A stretch of DNA of 64,000 bases, taken from positions 186,001-250,000 of the forward strand of contig JADGNA010000023.1 in assembly GCA_015234465.1 (NCBI GenBank), in the 5' to 3' direction. The notes under the pieces were generated by a model. That model was not told where the DNA came from, searched no databases, and worked only from the letters and a program-made list of their open reading frames with translations. The stretch's first letter is position 1. Every line of letters starts with the position of its first letter. Origin of the DNA: Salinibacterium sp. (GTDB lineage Bacteria; Actinomycetota; Actinomycetes; Actinomycetales; Microbacteriaceae). The position numbers and the translations under genes were made by a program. Positions 28,479 to 37,595 of this stretch are shown here, piece after piece.

Positions 28479-29733
28479 GAGCGAAGAGCGCCGAATAGGC
28501 AACCACCTGAACGGCCGCGAGCAAGAGCGCGCAGAGCATGAAGTCCGTGCCGAGCGCAGCCGAGACAATCACCACCCCGGTCATCGCGACCAGCCTGCAC
28601 GCGTCCCAAGCGAGTTGCGTGCCTTGACGCCCCAGGATCACCAGCGCCCGCGACACTGGCGAGACTACGAGTTGCGCATAGTATCCAACGACGAGCGCCT
28701 GCGCGTAGACACCAGCGTCAGCCCACTCTGTTCCGAACACAAACGAGAACAGAGGTGGTGCAAAGATCAAGATCACGACGGTGGGAATGGCCCCGACAAG
28801 CGCAAGAGTCTTGCTGAGTCTGAGAACTATGGCGCGCAACCCTCCCTGCTCCTGCCGGCGACGCAGCGCAAAGGTTCCCTCGAAGTACTGACTTACAGCA
28901 TCCGAAACAATACTTACGGGCGAAGCCAGCACGCGAAGGGTCAACGCGTACAGGCCAGCCTCCGGAGAGCCGAACAAGGCGACGATCAAGATAACCGGCA
29001 GCTGGAGTCCCAGCGAGTTCAGGAGCCTTGACCAAGTGTTCACCAAAGGGAACTTGCGGTACTCAGAAGCGGTGCGAAGGATGCCCGGCGACGACTCCTC
29101 GGCATGTCTCCTCGACCAAGGCAGCATCCCCAGGACCGCGGCCAGTCGCCCCACGCCAATGCTGGAAATCAATCCGAGCGGTGTGAGCCCGAAGATGCCC
29201 AGGGTGATGCTCGAGATAGTCTGGCTGACTCCCACCGTCGCGTTACGTAGGGCGAGGCGGCCATACTTCTGCTGGCGCACTAGGGACGACGAGGCAACCG
29301 TATACAGCCCAATGGTGGCGGCAGTGGCCGGGATGAGCCACCAGAAGTCGGTGAAGACTGAGGAATTGAACATCGCTTGAAGCAAGTCCTGAGCCAAGTA
29401 CGCGACTAAGCCCAGCACCGCAGAGATCGCTGCGACGGAGATCAGTCCGAGCTGGACGATGGTTCGAGCCTGCGCATCGCTCCGCGGAACGACTACCGCT
29501 CGCTCCCAGCTGAGTGTGATGACGCTGCCCACTACAGAGGAGACCGCAGTCACCACAGCGAGAGCGGCGAAATCGGAGGGGCTGTAGAGACGCGTGAGGG
29601 CTGGCGAAGAGAGGATTACGGTTCCTTGACCGACCAAGCTGCCGAGGAGGATCTTCGAAACGGACCCGCGGGACAATCTCTTGAGGAACGACGGCCGGGA
29701 GGGTGCTGGGCCCAGCGCATCGACTTCAGTCAC
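28438..29733 (-). CDS. Wzx-type oligosaccharide flippase (MOP superfamily)
   Basis: A 431-residue polytopic protein with twelve or more TM segments. The N-terminal half has the family's ILLGSLVGQGTVILSSPALTRLYSPSDFAALAVVTAV, i.e. P-x-L-T-R-L-Y-x-P-x-D-F. It would translocate undecaprenyl-PP repeat units. ATG 29733 overlaps the upstream glycosyltransferase stop by 4 nt (ATGA). Confidence 0.87.
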   Translation of the reverse strand: MTEVDALGPAPSRPSFLKRLSRGSVSKILLGSLVGQGTVILSSPALTRLYSPSDFAALAVVTAVSSVVGSVITLSWERAVVVPRSDAQARTIVQLGLISVAAISAVLGLVAYLAQDLLQAMFNSSVFTDFWWLIPATAATIGLYTVASSSLVRQQKYGRLALRNATVGVSQTISSITLGIFGLTPLGLISSIGVGRLAAVLGMLPWSRRHAEESSPGILRTASEYRKFPLVNTWSRLLNSLGLQLPVILIVALFGSPEAGLYALTLRVLASPVSIVSDAVSQYFEGTFALRRRQEQGGLRAIVLRLSKTLALVGAIPTVVILIFAPPLFSFVFGTEWADAGVYAQALVVGYYAQLVVSPVSRALVILGRQGTQLAWDACRLVAMTGVVIVSAALGTDFMLCALLLAAVQVVAYSALFALTVRASRRADAGN

Positions 29734-30851
29734 TCTTTTCTCGCACTTTCATATGCGGCTGCGAGTACTGGCACTTCTTGTGACCAGTTGAGCACTTCGA
29801 CGGCGGCTCTTCGGGCGTTGGCCGCATGCCGCTCGAGGAGCTCGGGATCGTGGGCGTACTTTGCTATGGCAGCGGCGATCGACGACGGCGACGACTCGTC
29901 GACAAGGAGTCCACATTCCAGACGATCAATGATCGACCTCCACAGCGGGAAGTCGGAAGCTATGACAGGAATCCCTGCGGCGAAGTACTCGAACATCTTG
30001 GTAGGCAGAGCGTCGCGGTGAGCCTGGGTGTCCCGAAACAGAACCAGGCCGACGCGTGCTCGTAGCAGGAGATCGCGCGCTTCGTCTGGAGTGACGTGAC
30101 CCAAATAGTCTGTTCGCTCCCACCCGGGGGAGCGCTGAAGCCTCTCCGCCAGCGATTCACCCATTGGCCCAGCGAGCTCGAGGCGCCAGCCCACAGGGAA
30201 CGCTTCATTTCCCAAGGCGTCGATCATCTGTTCGGCGCCGCGAATCTCACTGATGCCGCCGATGTACGCGACGGACAGGGGCCGAGATGCCACGGAGCCC
30301 GCCGAACCCTCCTCTTCTCTGAGAGGAGGGTAGTTGTGTACGACCGAGACCCGGCCGCTTGGGAAACGCTTCGCGATCGTCTCGGTCGCGGTGACGACAT
30401 GATTACTCAATCGCGCGACCCGCACGACCAGGTGCGCGGTGGCTCGCATGAGTGGGCGTGCAAGGGGGTGCACGTACTCTTTGCTGACCACCTGCTCAGG
30501 AAGGTCTTCGTGAGCGTCATAGATGACTCGTTTCCCCATGGCTCTGAGGACAGGAATCGCCCAAACCAGTTCGGGATCGTGCAGGTGGAACACCGAGGCT
30601 CCAGTCCGGATGGCAGCTCTTACTGCTGCGATGGATCCGAGAAGCATGCGTTGCAGGCGGGGGCGGCGCGGCAACACAGTCACGTCCACTGGGCTTGGGC
30701 CTCCGGTGATGCGGCTCTCCACCGCAACCAGCGAGACGCGGTACCCGAGTCCCGCGAGGCTCACACACTCACGGTAGTGGATCCGATTGTCGGTCCAGGG
30801 GTGTACCGAACTCACGTGAACGACGTGAATGGGCTCGGTGTGCTCAAGCAT
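29730..30851 (-). CDS. GT4 glycosyltransferase
   Basis: A 373-residue GT-B enzyme. It starts with HVVHVSSVHPWTDNRIHYREC and has VFHLHDPELVWAIPVLR, VIYDAHEDLPEQV and the donor site LPTKMFEYFAAGIPVIASDFP. The D-P-E-L...D-A-H-E-D pattern is common in glycosyltransferases of capsular and O-antigen clusters. Translationally coupled to wzx. GAGGAA lies about 10 nt before ATG 30851. The upstream 173 nt to the next, divergent GT are gene-free. Confidence 0.86.
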   Translation of the reverse strand: MLEHTEPIHVVHVSSVHPWTDNRIHYRECVSLAGLGYRVSLVAVESRITGGPSPVDVTVLPRRPRLQRMLLGSIAAVRAAIRTGASVFHLHDPELVWAIPVLRAMGKRVIYDAHEDLPEQVVSKEYVHPLARPLMRATAHLVVRVARLSNHVVTATETIAKRFPSGRVSVVHNYPPLREEEGSAGSVASRPLSVAYIGGISEIRGAEQMIDALGNEAFPVGWRLELAGPMGESLAERLQRSPGWERTDYLGHVTPDEARDLLLRARVGLVLFRDTQAHRDALPTKMFEYFAAGIPVIASDFPLWRSIIDRLECGLLVDESSPSSIAAAIAKYAHDPELLERHAANARRAAVEVLNWSQEVPVLAAAYESARKE

Positions 30852-31024
30852 GCGATGTAGTTCCTCGGAAGTAGGCTGTCATCCCTTCGGCACGGGGCAT
30901 GCGTGGGGATTGCGATTCCGCCGAGGGGTCGGGAGGCAATCTTATCGCCGACGACTGCTGGCTCTGAGCGAGCCATATCTGAGCGCGCGATAACATCTTC
31001 TACAAAGAGAGAGGTGTTCACCGA

Positions 31025-32203
31025 GTGAAGAGAACAGTGCTGATCGTGGCACATCAGTACTGGCCCGAGCCCGGACCTGCAAGTCAGCGCTTGGGTGCCC
31101 TCGCGAAGGCGCTCATGGACGCGGGCTGGGGCGTCGACGTAGTCACCTCGTCACCAGCTCAGACTCCAGGTCTCGCGGCGTCGACAGGACCGCATGGAGA
31201 GCGCATCCGTCACTCTCCGAAGTCCGACGCGAAAGGTGCGAGCCCCCGCCGTGCATTCGAGTTGCTGCGCTTCGCACTCGCCGTCGTGCGGTTGTCGAAG
31301 GGGCGCACGTATTCGGCCGTGGTCACAGACCCGCCACCCACTGCGGCCTGGGCGGCTTCCCGGGTTGCACGCAACACCTCAGCCGACTTCGTCTACTTCC
31401 TCTGCGACACTTGGAGTGGTGCCACGAAGGACTCGTCCTCCATGCTGTCGAAACTCGCTCACGGACCCGTGAAATGGCTCGAGGACCGCCTCCTCGCCAA
31501 TTCGCGGCTCACCGTCGCCGTGACGGAAGGGCTTCGTGAGATAGCGGCGGACGCTGGCGCGGACAATATCCTTCTCGCACCGAACGGTGCGGATCTTTCG
31601 ATCTACACACGGGAAGGCGAACAGTGGTCATCGGCTGCCGTTCCGCGTCCATACTTCCTCTACGCCGGAAACGCGGGAGTTCTCCAAGGCGCAGAAGTCT
31701 TCGTTGATGCCGCTGAACTGCTCTGGTCTGAGGGGCGCGATTTCGGTCTGGTGTTCATGGGCTCGGGTGCCGATATGGCTCATATTCGAGAGCGTGTCGC
31801 GCCCCATAAAGGCCGACTGGTGGTGCTCGAACCGCAGCCGGTCGCTGTCGTTGCCGCAGCGCTGAGAGGCGCTGCTGCGTCTCTCGTATCACTGCGCCCG
31901 TATCCGTCGTCGGTTCATGCCCGCCCGACTAAGGCCATGGTCGCGCTGTCCGCGGGGTGTCCTATTGTCTACGCGGGAGAGGGGTCGTTCGCCGCCGAAC
32001 TCGCCGCTGCTGATGTTGGCTTCGTCAGCGATTGGTCCACGGATGGGGTTCGCAAGTCCATGGCTGCAGCGCTGGAGCTGGATGAAGGACCGGGGGACCA
32101 GCGCGATCGTCACCGCGAGGCTGCTGCGATGTATGCAAGAGCCACGTTCGACCAGATGGCGCAGGCAAGGAATATCGCTACGGCGATAGTACAACTCCGC
32201 TAG
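31025..32203 (+). CDS. GT4 glycosyltransferase, WbuB type
   Basis: 392 residues. The opening VLIVAHQYWPEPGPASQRLGALAKAL is the N-terminal fingerprint of WbuB-like transferases, several of which add an N-acetylated 6-deoxy-hexosamine. Further motifs are DPPPTAAWAASRVA, ADFVYFLCDTW and YAGNAGVLQGAEVFVDAAELL. The usual donor-site E-x7-E is degenerate (RPTKAMVALSAGCPIVYAGEG). GTG 31025 has GAGAGG 9-10 nt upstream. A related gene sits at 46886. Confidence 0.83.
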   Translation: MKRTVLIVAHQYWPEPGPASQRLGALAKALMDAGWGVDVVTSSPAQTPGLAASTGPHGERIRHSPKSDAKGASPRRAFELLRFALAVVRLSKGRTYSAVVTDPPPTAAWAASRVARNTSADFVYFLCDTWSGATKDSSSMLSKLAHGPVKWLEDRLLANSRLTVAVTEGLREIAADAGADNILLAPNGADLSIYTREGEQWSSAAVPRPYFLYAGNAGVLQGAEVFVDAAELLWSEGRDFGLVFMGSGADMAHIRERVAPHKGRLVVLEPQPVAVVAAALRGAAASLVSLRPYPSSVHARPTKAMVALSAGCPIVYAGEGSFAAELAAADVGFVSDWSTDGVRKSMAAALELDEGPGDQRDRHREAAAMYARATFDQMAQARNIATAIVQLR

Positions 32204-32238
32204 CGACCCGGGCTGCCAGAACCAGGACGGAGTATGGG

Positions 32239-34266
32239 CTAGTTTCCGCGGCTCAGGGTTGCCCTGACGTGCTGGTGGACGACGACCTGCTGTGATTCGG
32301 CCCACTCAGATCGCTGCTGCTGGCCGAACCACATCAGCTCCACGCGCCTCACCGGACCCGCAAGGCGTGGCCAGACGCGACTCACGGCGAAACCAGACGC
32401 GACGGCGGCTCGACACAGCCAAACGGGCAATCTCATCGGGGACTTGCCGCCGGCGAGTTCGAGGGCCTCAGCCGCGGAAAGGCCCTCCCACGGCTGGAGC
32501 ACGATATTCGGCACGCGAGTTGAATGCGCTCCGACTTCAGCAGTGAACTCAGCGAGCGACGTTACGGAGCTCACTACGGTGGGCCCAGCGCCCGTGCCGG
32601 CCACTGACGCGATTGGTGACGCAGCGAGCCGCTGCAGCCTCGCGGTGGTCGCTCGGCCCGGTCCTTGCACAGACGTTGCTCGCAGAATGATGATCTCAGG
32701 GAGCGCTCCTTCGTTGCCGGAGGCAAGCGCGAGCAAGGCCGACTCGCCAAGAGCCTTGGACAGTGCGTAGGGCGACTCGGGTGCGGTCTCGGACGATTCA
32801 TCGAGCACGCGTCGTCGCCCCTGAACCGCTGCCGAACTCAGATGGACCATTCGCTTCGTGCCGCCACGGGCGGCTGCATACGCGATAAGCGCTGGTAGTA
32901 AAGCGTTCGCGCCGAGGAGTGCTTCGCCCCCCGCGGAATCAGGGGTTGCGAGCCCAGCGGCATTGACCACCACGTCCGCCCCCTTCATGGCAGCCACGAG
33001 GACTCCGACGTGTTCCCCGCCCGACTTTGCAGCTGCAAGGACACCCTCCGCCGAAGCGTGTGCTGCCTCCAGCTCCACACGGGGCGCGGGCACTGCTACC
33101 ACCTCGATCCCGCGCTTGCGAAGCTCTGTGACTATCGCGCTGCCCACAAACCCGGAAGCACCAATCACTGCCCAGTGCCTGGCGTGGGATGACCGTGCTG
33201 CGGTGAGGGACGGGACCAGCGAGCTTGCAGGGACGGCTGAAGGCGCAACGCTTACTCGACCTGGTGCAATCTCGTCCTTCGATCTGCGAGCAAGCAGCTT
33301 CGGCAAGGAGAGGTAGGCAGCGCAGATCAGAAACACGCAGACGACGGCGCCCGCTTGCAGGTGCCCTGGCCCGTCCTGTGTGGCGAGCCCGATACCGGCA
33401 CAGGCTACAGTCGCAGCGGTGACGATGAGCGCGGAACCTACGTGCGAGAACCCGACGTCCGTGAGTCGCTGATAGACGTGGGCCCGATGAGCTTCGTGCC
33501 ACACCTCCCCCTTGAGAACGCGCCGCGCCAGAGTGAAGGACGTGTCCGCCAAGTAGATCGCAAGGGGAGCGACGGCTGCTACGGGCGAAAGCCCGGCGGC
33601 TACAGCGGCGCACGCGATGCCCGCGATGCCGGCGCCGAGCAGGTAGCTCCCGACGTCGCCGAGAAACACCTTCCCGCCGAAGATATTGAACGGCAGGAAC
33701 CCGGCGAAGGCTGCGGCGAGCACGAGCCCAGACCCGATGAGCCAATCGGTGTCGCTTATGACCCCCACGGCGGCGAATGACGCACCGACCGTCAAACCGT
33801 GCAGGCCGGAGATGCCGTTGACGCCGTCCATGAAGTTTGCGGCGTTGATGTAGCCCGCTATCGCCACCGCGAATAGGGGAACAATCCAAGGAGACGTGCC
33901 CGTCAGTGCTGTAAGGCATATCGCTGCTGCTACTCCCAGCAGCAATTGTGTGAGAGCCCGTATCTTCACCCCGAGCCCCCGGGCATCCTCGATCCACCCG
34001 AGCACTCCTGCCGCGATCGCCAAGGAGGCCACGGTGGCAACGATTGCAGCGCTCTGGTCGGGAGCCTCCGAAATCAAGTACGCGGTCGCGGCAACAGCTA
34101 TGGCTACGAGCGGTGCCAAACCTCCGCCTCGCACCACAGGCGTCGTGTGTGAAGACCGAGCGTTGGGGACATCGATGATCCCCATACGGGTGAGGACTGG
34201 GCGCAGCGCGGCGGTGCAGAGGAGCCCTAGAGCGAAAGCGAGAACTGAGAGAGCGACAGGCGACAT
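32239..34266 (-). CDS. Fusion: polyprenyl-phosphate glycosyl-1-phosphate transferase (WecA/WbpL type) plus SDR sugar reductase
   Basis: 675 residues. Residues 1-330 are a multi-TM MraY/WecA-type transferase with N-x-x-NFMDGVNG (141-150), FLGDVGSYLLG (201-211) and HEAHRAHVYQRL (257-268). A linker of about 35 residues leads to an SDR domain with GASGFVG (369-375), NAAG (435-438), HLSSAAVQG and the catalytic YALSK (500-504). In Pseudomonas-type loci these are separate proteins: WbpL starts the repeat unit, and a WbpV/WbpK-like reductase makes the UDP-6-deoxy-HexNAc it uses. Here one polypeptide should do both (inference). It starts 6 nt after the WbpM-like gene. Confidence 0.84.
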   Translation of the reverse strand: MSPVALSVLAFALGLLCTAALRPVLTRMGIIDVPNARSSHTTPVVRGGGLAPLVAIAVAATAYLISEAPDQSAAIVATVASLAIAAGVLGWIEDARGLGVKIRALTQLLLGVAAAICLTALTGTSPWIVPLFAVAIAGYINAANFMDGVNGISGLHGLTVGASFAAVGVISDTDWLIGSGLVLAAAFAGFLPFNIFGGKVFLGDVGSYLLGAGIAGIACAAVAAGLSPVAAVAPLAIYLADTSFTLARRVLKGEVWHEAHRAHVYQRLTDVGFSHVGSALIVTAATVACAGIGLATQDGPGHLQAGAVVCVFLICAAYLSLPKLLARRSKDEIAPGRVSVAPSAVPASSLVPSLTAARSSHARHWAVIGASGFVGSAIVTELRKRGIEVVAVPAPRVELEAAHASAEGVLAAAKSGGEHVGVLVAAMKGADVVVNAAGLATPDSAGGEALLGANALLPALIAYAAARGGTKRMVHLSSAAVQGRRRVLDESSETAPESPYALSKALGESALLALASGNEGALPEIIILRATSVQGPGRATTARLQRLAASPIASVAGTGAGPTVVSSVTSLAEFTAEVGAHSTRVPNIVLQPWEGLSAAEALELAGGKSPMRLPVWLCRAAVASGFAVSRVWPRLAGPVRRVELMWFGQQQRSEWAESQQVVVHQHVRATLSRGN

Positions 34267-34272
34267 TTCGAT

Positions 34273-36111
34273 CTATTCGGAAGACTGACGACAGCGCCGG
34301 AGCCACTCCGTCTTGTCGAGCCGCTCGGGCGATAGAGCTTCGACCCGCGCGTGCGAGATCTTCGGGTGACGTGGGCGAGCGTCGGACTCGGAGGACCCGA
34401 GGAGTTCCTCGTGAAGTTTCTCGCCGGGGCGCAGCCCAGTGAAGACGATGTCGATGTCCTTGCCAGACATCTCGATCATTCGCTGCGCGACATCCAAGAT
34501 CCGAACCGGTTCGCCCATGTCCAGGATGAGTACCTCGCCAGGTTCGCCGATGCCACCAGCCTGCACCACAAGCTGGCATGCTTCGGGAATCGTCATAAAG
34601 AACCTGGTCACGTCGGGGTGCGTCACCGTTAGCGGGCCACCCGCCGCGATGAGTGAGGTGAAGGTCGGCAACATCGACCCTCGGCTGCCAATCACATTGC
34701 CGAAGCGCACCGAGAGATAGCGCATTCCGGTCTCTTCGGCCGCCCAGGAGGTCAGCTTCTCAGCCACTCGCTTTGAATGGCCAAGGACGCTCGTGGGGTT
34801 GGCGGCCTTGTCGGTCGAGATATTGACGAACGTAGCTACCCCAACGCTCCGGGCGGCATCAAGGACGTTGAGTGTCCCTTGCACGTTCGTCTGCCATGCC
34901 TCGTCTGGATACTGCTCAAGCATGGGCAGGTGCTTCAAAGCTGCTGCGTGAAACACGACTTCCGGCTTGCGGTCGCCAAAGATACGCATGAGAGTGTCGC
35001 GATCTCGGATATCTGCCAGCACCACATTTCGCGTATGCAGTAGGCCGTGCCCATCGATCAGCAACTGCGAGCTTTGCAATCCGGACTCGTCGCGATCCAG
35101 CATCATGAGTTCGGCGGGAGCGTACTTCGCGATCTGCTGGGACAGTACGGAACCGATCGAGCCTCCGGCGCCTGTCACCAGCACGCGCTTCCCGGTGAGG
35201 TAGTCGGCTATCGACTCGACATCGGTATCGACAGGGTGTCGACCGATGAGGTCTTCGATCGAGACCTCTTTGAGGTCCTTGAGTGCGGAACGGCCTTCAA
35301 GGATGTCGCTGAGTAGCGGAAAGACGAGTGTGCGAAGGCCCGCCGCATCTGCCAGGTCCTTTATCTTGCGAATGAGTGCTGAGTCGGCGCGACCTATCGA
35401 GACGACCAAGGTCGTAGCTTCGGTGTCGCGGGCGATCTTCGCTAGGTCTTGCCCGGGTCCCAGCACGCTGATGCCGCCGACAGAATAGTTGCTCTTTGCT
35501 GGGCTGTCGTCGATCAGCCCCACGGGGAGATATTTTGACCGCGGGTTGGTCAACATCTGTGGGATCAGGAAGTTCGCGAGGGAACCCGCCCCGTAGACCA
35601 AGGTGTTCTCGGCTTCACTGCTCGGCTTTGACCTCTTTTCCGCGCTAAGGCGACGCAGGTAGCGCGCGGCCCCCATGAGCACAAGAGCCATCGGAAGGGC
35701 GACGAGTACGGTGCTGCGCGGGATCGTAAGAACCGTTCCGAAAAGCAGGACGGGGATGCCGATAGTGATGGCAGTTGCCACGGTCGCGACCGTGAGTGCC
35801 TGGACTTCGTGGAATGAACCGGTGCGGAATCGCCCGCGATAGAGGTTGAAGGTGCGGCCCCAGATGAACTGGAATATCACAGCGGCCACACACAGCGCGA
35901 GCATGGATGGCCACTGAACCCGAGTGAACTCAAGTTCATAGCGGAAGACAGCGGCGAAGACCAAGCCGGTGACCCACGAGGCGGAATCGAAGACGAACTG
36001 TCCGCCGACGGTCCTCCTCACTGAGGCTGCCCGAGCCCGAAGGAAGCTCTGGACGGAAGCCGAGCCAGTGTGGGAAGGGCCGCTATCGCCCTGGAGTGGA
36101 TGTTCCATCAT
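34273..36111 (-). CDS. WbpM/CapD-type membrane UDP-HexNAc 4,6-dehydratase
   Basis: 612 residues. Four TM segments (about 40-60, 70-90, 105-128, 132-150) are followed by a CoA-binding-like Rossmann fold (LVYGAGSLANFLI) and a C-terminal SDR domain: VLVTGAGGSIGS (310-321), FHAAALKHLPMLEQYP, STDKAANPTSVLGHSKR. The Tyr of Y-x-x-x-K is missing, as is normal for WbpM, which uses Met; here the residue is Leu. It makes UDP-4-keto-6-deoxy-HexNAc, the substrate for the SDR half of the neighbouring fusion. ATG 36111 or 36108; GGAG precedes both. Confidence 0.9.
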   Translation of the reverse strand: MMEHPLQGDSGPSHTGSASVQSFLRARAASVRRTVGGQFVFDSASWVTGLVFAAVFRYELEFTRVQWPSMLALCVAAVIFQFIWGRTFNLYRGRFRTGSFHEVQALTVATVATAITIGIPVLLFGTVLTIPRSTVLVALPMALVLMGAARYLRRLSAEKRSKPSSEAENTLVYGAGSLANFLIPQMLTNPRSKYLPVGLIDDSPAKSNYSVGGISVLGPGQDLAKIARDTEATTLVVSIGRADSALIRKIKDLADAAGLRTLVFPLLSDILEGRSALKDLKEVSIEDLIGRHPVDTDVESIADYLTGKRVLVTGAGGSIGSVLSQQIAKYAPAELMMLDRDESGLQSSQLLIDGHGLLHTRNVVLADIRDRDTLMRIFGDRKPEVVFHAAALKHLPMLEQYPDEAWQTNVQGTLNVLDAARSVGVATFVNISTDKAANPTSVLGHSKRVAEKLTSWAAEETGMRYLSVRFGNVIGSRGSMLPTFTSLIAAGGPLTVTHPDVTRFFMTIPEACQLVVQAGGIGEPGEVLILDMGEPVRILDVAQRMIEMSGKDIDIVFTGLRPGEKLHEELLGSSESDARPRHPKISHARVEALSPERLDKTEWLRRCRQSSE

Positions 36112-36121
36112 GACTCCGACG

Positions 36122-37390
36122 TCACCGCCGATTCTTGGTGACGCTGGCTACACCCAGGATTCTCACGCTCAGGAGTTCGAGCGACTTGAGCGTGCTCCCG
36201 ATCCTCGGTCGCTTCGTTTCTCCGACACCAACCACGACTAGGGCGGCGTCTGCGTGTCGCGCCGCTCCTGCCATCTCCGCACCGGCGTCGCCCGGCGCGC
36301 AGTCCAGCAGGACGATGTCGACCCTGGCTGCAACTTCGCTCACGAGTCGCGCAAAACGCGGCGTGCCGAGCGCGACTGCTGCCTCGGCGGGACTGCCTAC
36401 GTAGTCGAATACGAGCGGTCCCTCTGTCACCTCAGGGATGGAAGGCGCGTCGTCCTCGAGGAGGTGTCGGAGCGGGAGCCCCCCGTTACCTGCGGTCGCA
36501 TCATGGAGGCGGAAGACAGCGACACTTGTGCGTGTGGCAGTCAAGGAGTGCGCGAGGCCCGCCGTGACGAGGGTGGAGAGGGCCGGGTCGGTCGGAGTGA
36601 CGACCGCAATGATTCGCGACTCTGCAGCTGCCAGCTTGGAAGCCACCACCGTCCTCAACTGATGAAACTCCGCTGCCGCGACGCTTTCAGTCGCAACGGT
36701 GTCTTTTGGCTTTCCAGCAATTGGAAGTTCCGCGAGGATCTCATGCCCCGTTACGTCCTGGGCGTCCAGTGAGTCGCGGACGGTCGTGTTGAGATACCAC
36801 CGCAGGGTGGCAAGCACGGCTCCAACGAGCACGCCGAGAAAAGCCATGAGCACCAGTGTTTGCCTGTTGCTCGCTACGGCCTCCGTGGGCGCAATTGCTT
36901 CACTGATGATTTCGAACGAGACCTGCGTTGCGTCCGACTCGAAATTGTCGATCGACTCCTTCGCATACGAGATCAAGGCGACGGCGACTGAGTTTGCAAT
37001 CTCGGCGGCACCCTCGGGTGTGCCCCACGTGACCGTCACCTCGATGATCGGGCTGTCTGCCGCTTGGGCGACCGTGACTTGGGAAGCCAGTTCCTTGCGC
37101 GTTTCCACCTGATCCGACAACTCCACGGCCTTGCGGAGCACCGGCGCACTGGTGCCAATATTCGAGTAGATCCGGGCGCGCTGCACCGCGTAGCTGATTC
37201 CACTCACCGGGTCGCAGGCTTCAGCATTCTCAACTGCGATGCAGGCGGAGACGGAGAGGGTGCTCGTCGACTGGTAGAGGGGCTTCCGGGTTGCGGAGTA
37301 CGCCCATCCTGCGATCCCGAAGACGATCGCTGTCACGACGATGATCACCCAGCCTTCGCGTGCGATGCGAAGGAGATCCCGAGCTGTCAT
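36122..37390 (-). CDS. Wzc/CapAB-like chain-length regulator with a degenerate kinase domain
   Basis: 422 residues. TM1 (about 16-34) and TM2 (178-197) flank an extracellular Wzz-type domain; EFHQLRT (241-247) opens a MinD/BY-kinase-like domain. The P-loop position reads VVTPTDPALST (263-272), with no G-K-S/T, and the Walker A' Asp motif is absent. Walker B survives as IVLLDCAPG. No tyrosine-rich tail: the protein ends VTKNRR. It is therefore expected to regulate chain length without ATP-driven autophosphorylation (inference). First gene of the operon with WbpM-like and the fusion; GAGGG lies 5 nt before ATG 37390. Confidence 0.82.
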   Translation of the reverse strand: MTARDLLRIAREGWVIIVVTAIVFGIAGWAYSATRKPLYQSTSTLSVSACIAVENAEACDPVSGISYAVQRARIYSNIGTSAPVLRKAVELSDQVETRKELASQVTVAQAADSPIIEVTVTWGTPEGAAEIANSVAVALISYAKESIDNFESDATQVSFEIISEAIAPTEAVASNRQTLVLMAFLGVLVGAVLATLRWYLNTTVRDSLDAQDVTGHEILAELPIAGKPKDTVATESVAAAEFHQLRTVVASKLAAAESRIIAVVTPTDPALSTLVTAGLAHSLTATRTSVAVFRLHDATAGNGGLPLRHLLEDDAPSIPEVTEGPLVFDYVGSPAEAAVALGTPRFARLVSEVAARVDIVLLDCAPGDAGAEMAGAARHADAALVVVGVGETKRPRIGSTLKSLELLSVRILGVASVTKNRR

Positions 37391-37489
37391 CTAAACCCTC
37401 TTGTCGTTGGTGCAGAATCGCGTCGCGGAGCACTGGTGCGCGTCGCAACCCAGTCAGTTTAGTGGGGTGGACTCTCTGGTCCAGTCGAA

Positions 37490-37564
37490 AGAGGGACTGC
37501 ATGGGCCTCTGCGGGGCATGAGGAACCCGGGAACTGGCCGTTGGTAGACTCCCGAGGTCCCTCT
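37490..37564. repeat. 8-bp inverted repeat spanning the promoter of the next GT
   Basis: AGAGGGAC (37490-37497) and GTCCCTCT (37557-37564) are perfect inverted copies 59 nt apart. The right copy lies at the predicted transcription start downstream of TAGACT (37545-37550). The rest of the 205-nt gap between divergent genes holds no ORF. Confidence 0.35.
37545..37550 (+). promoter_or_regulatory. -10 box upstream of the two-domain GT
   Basis: TAGACT, giving a leader of about 40 nt to ATG 37596 that carries GAAAGG before the start. This is a leadered gene, in contrast to the leaderless promoters elsewhere. Confidence 0.4.
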
Positions 37565-37595
37565 GTGCCTCGATTTTCTGACCCGAAAGGCGCCC

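Noticed and set aside
32939-34579. 546-codon minus-strand ORF across the fusion and WbpM-like genes
   Set aside because: Out-of-frame shadow of two genes with clear family motifs; Arg-rich translation.
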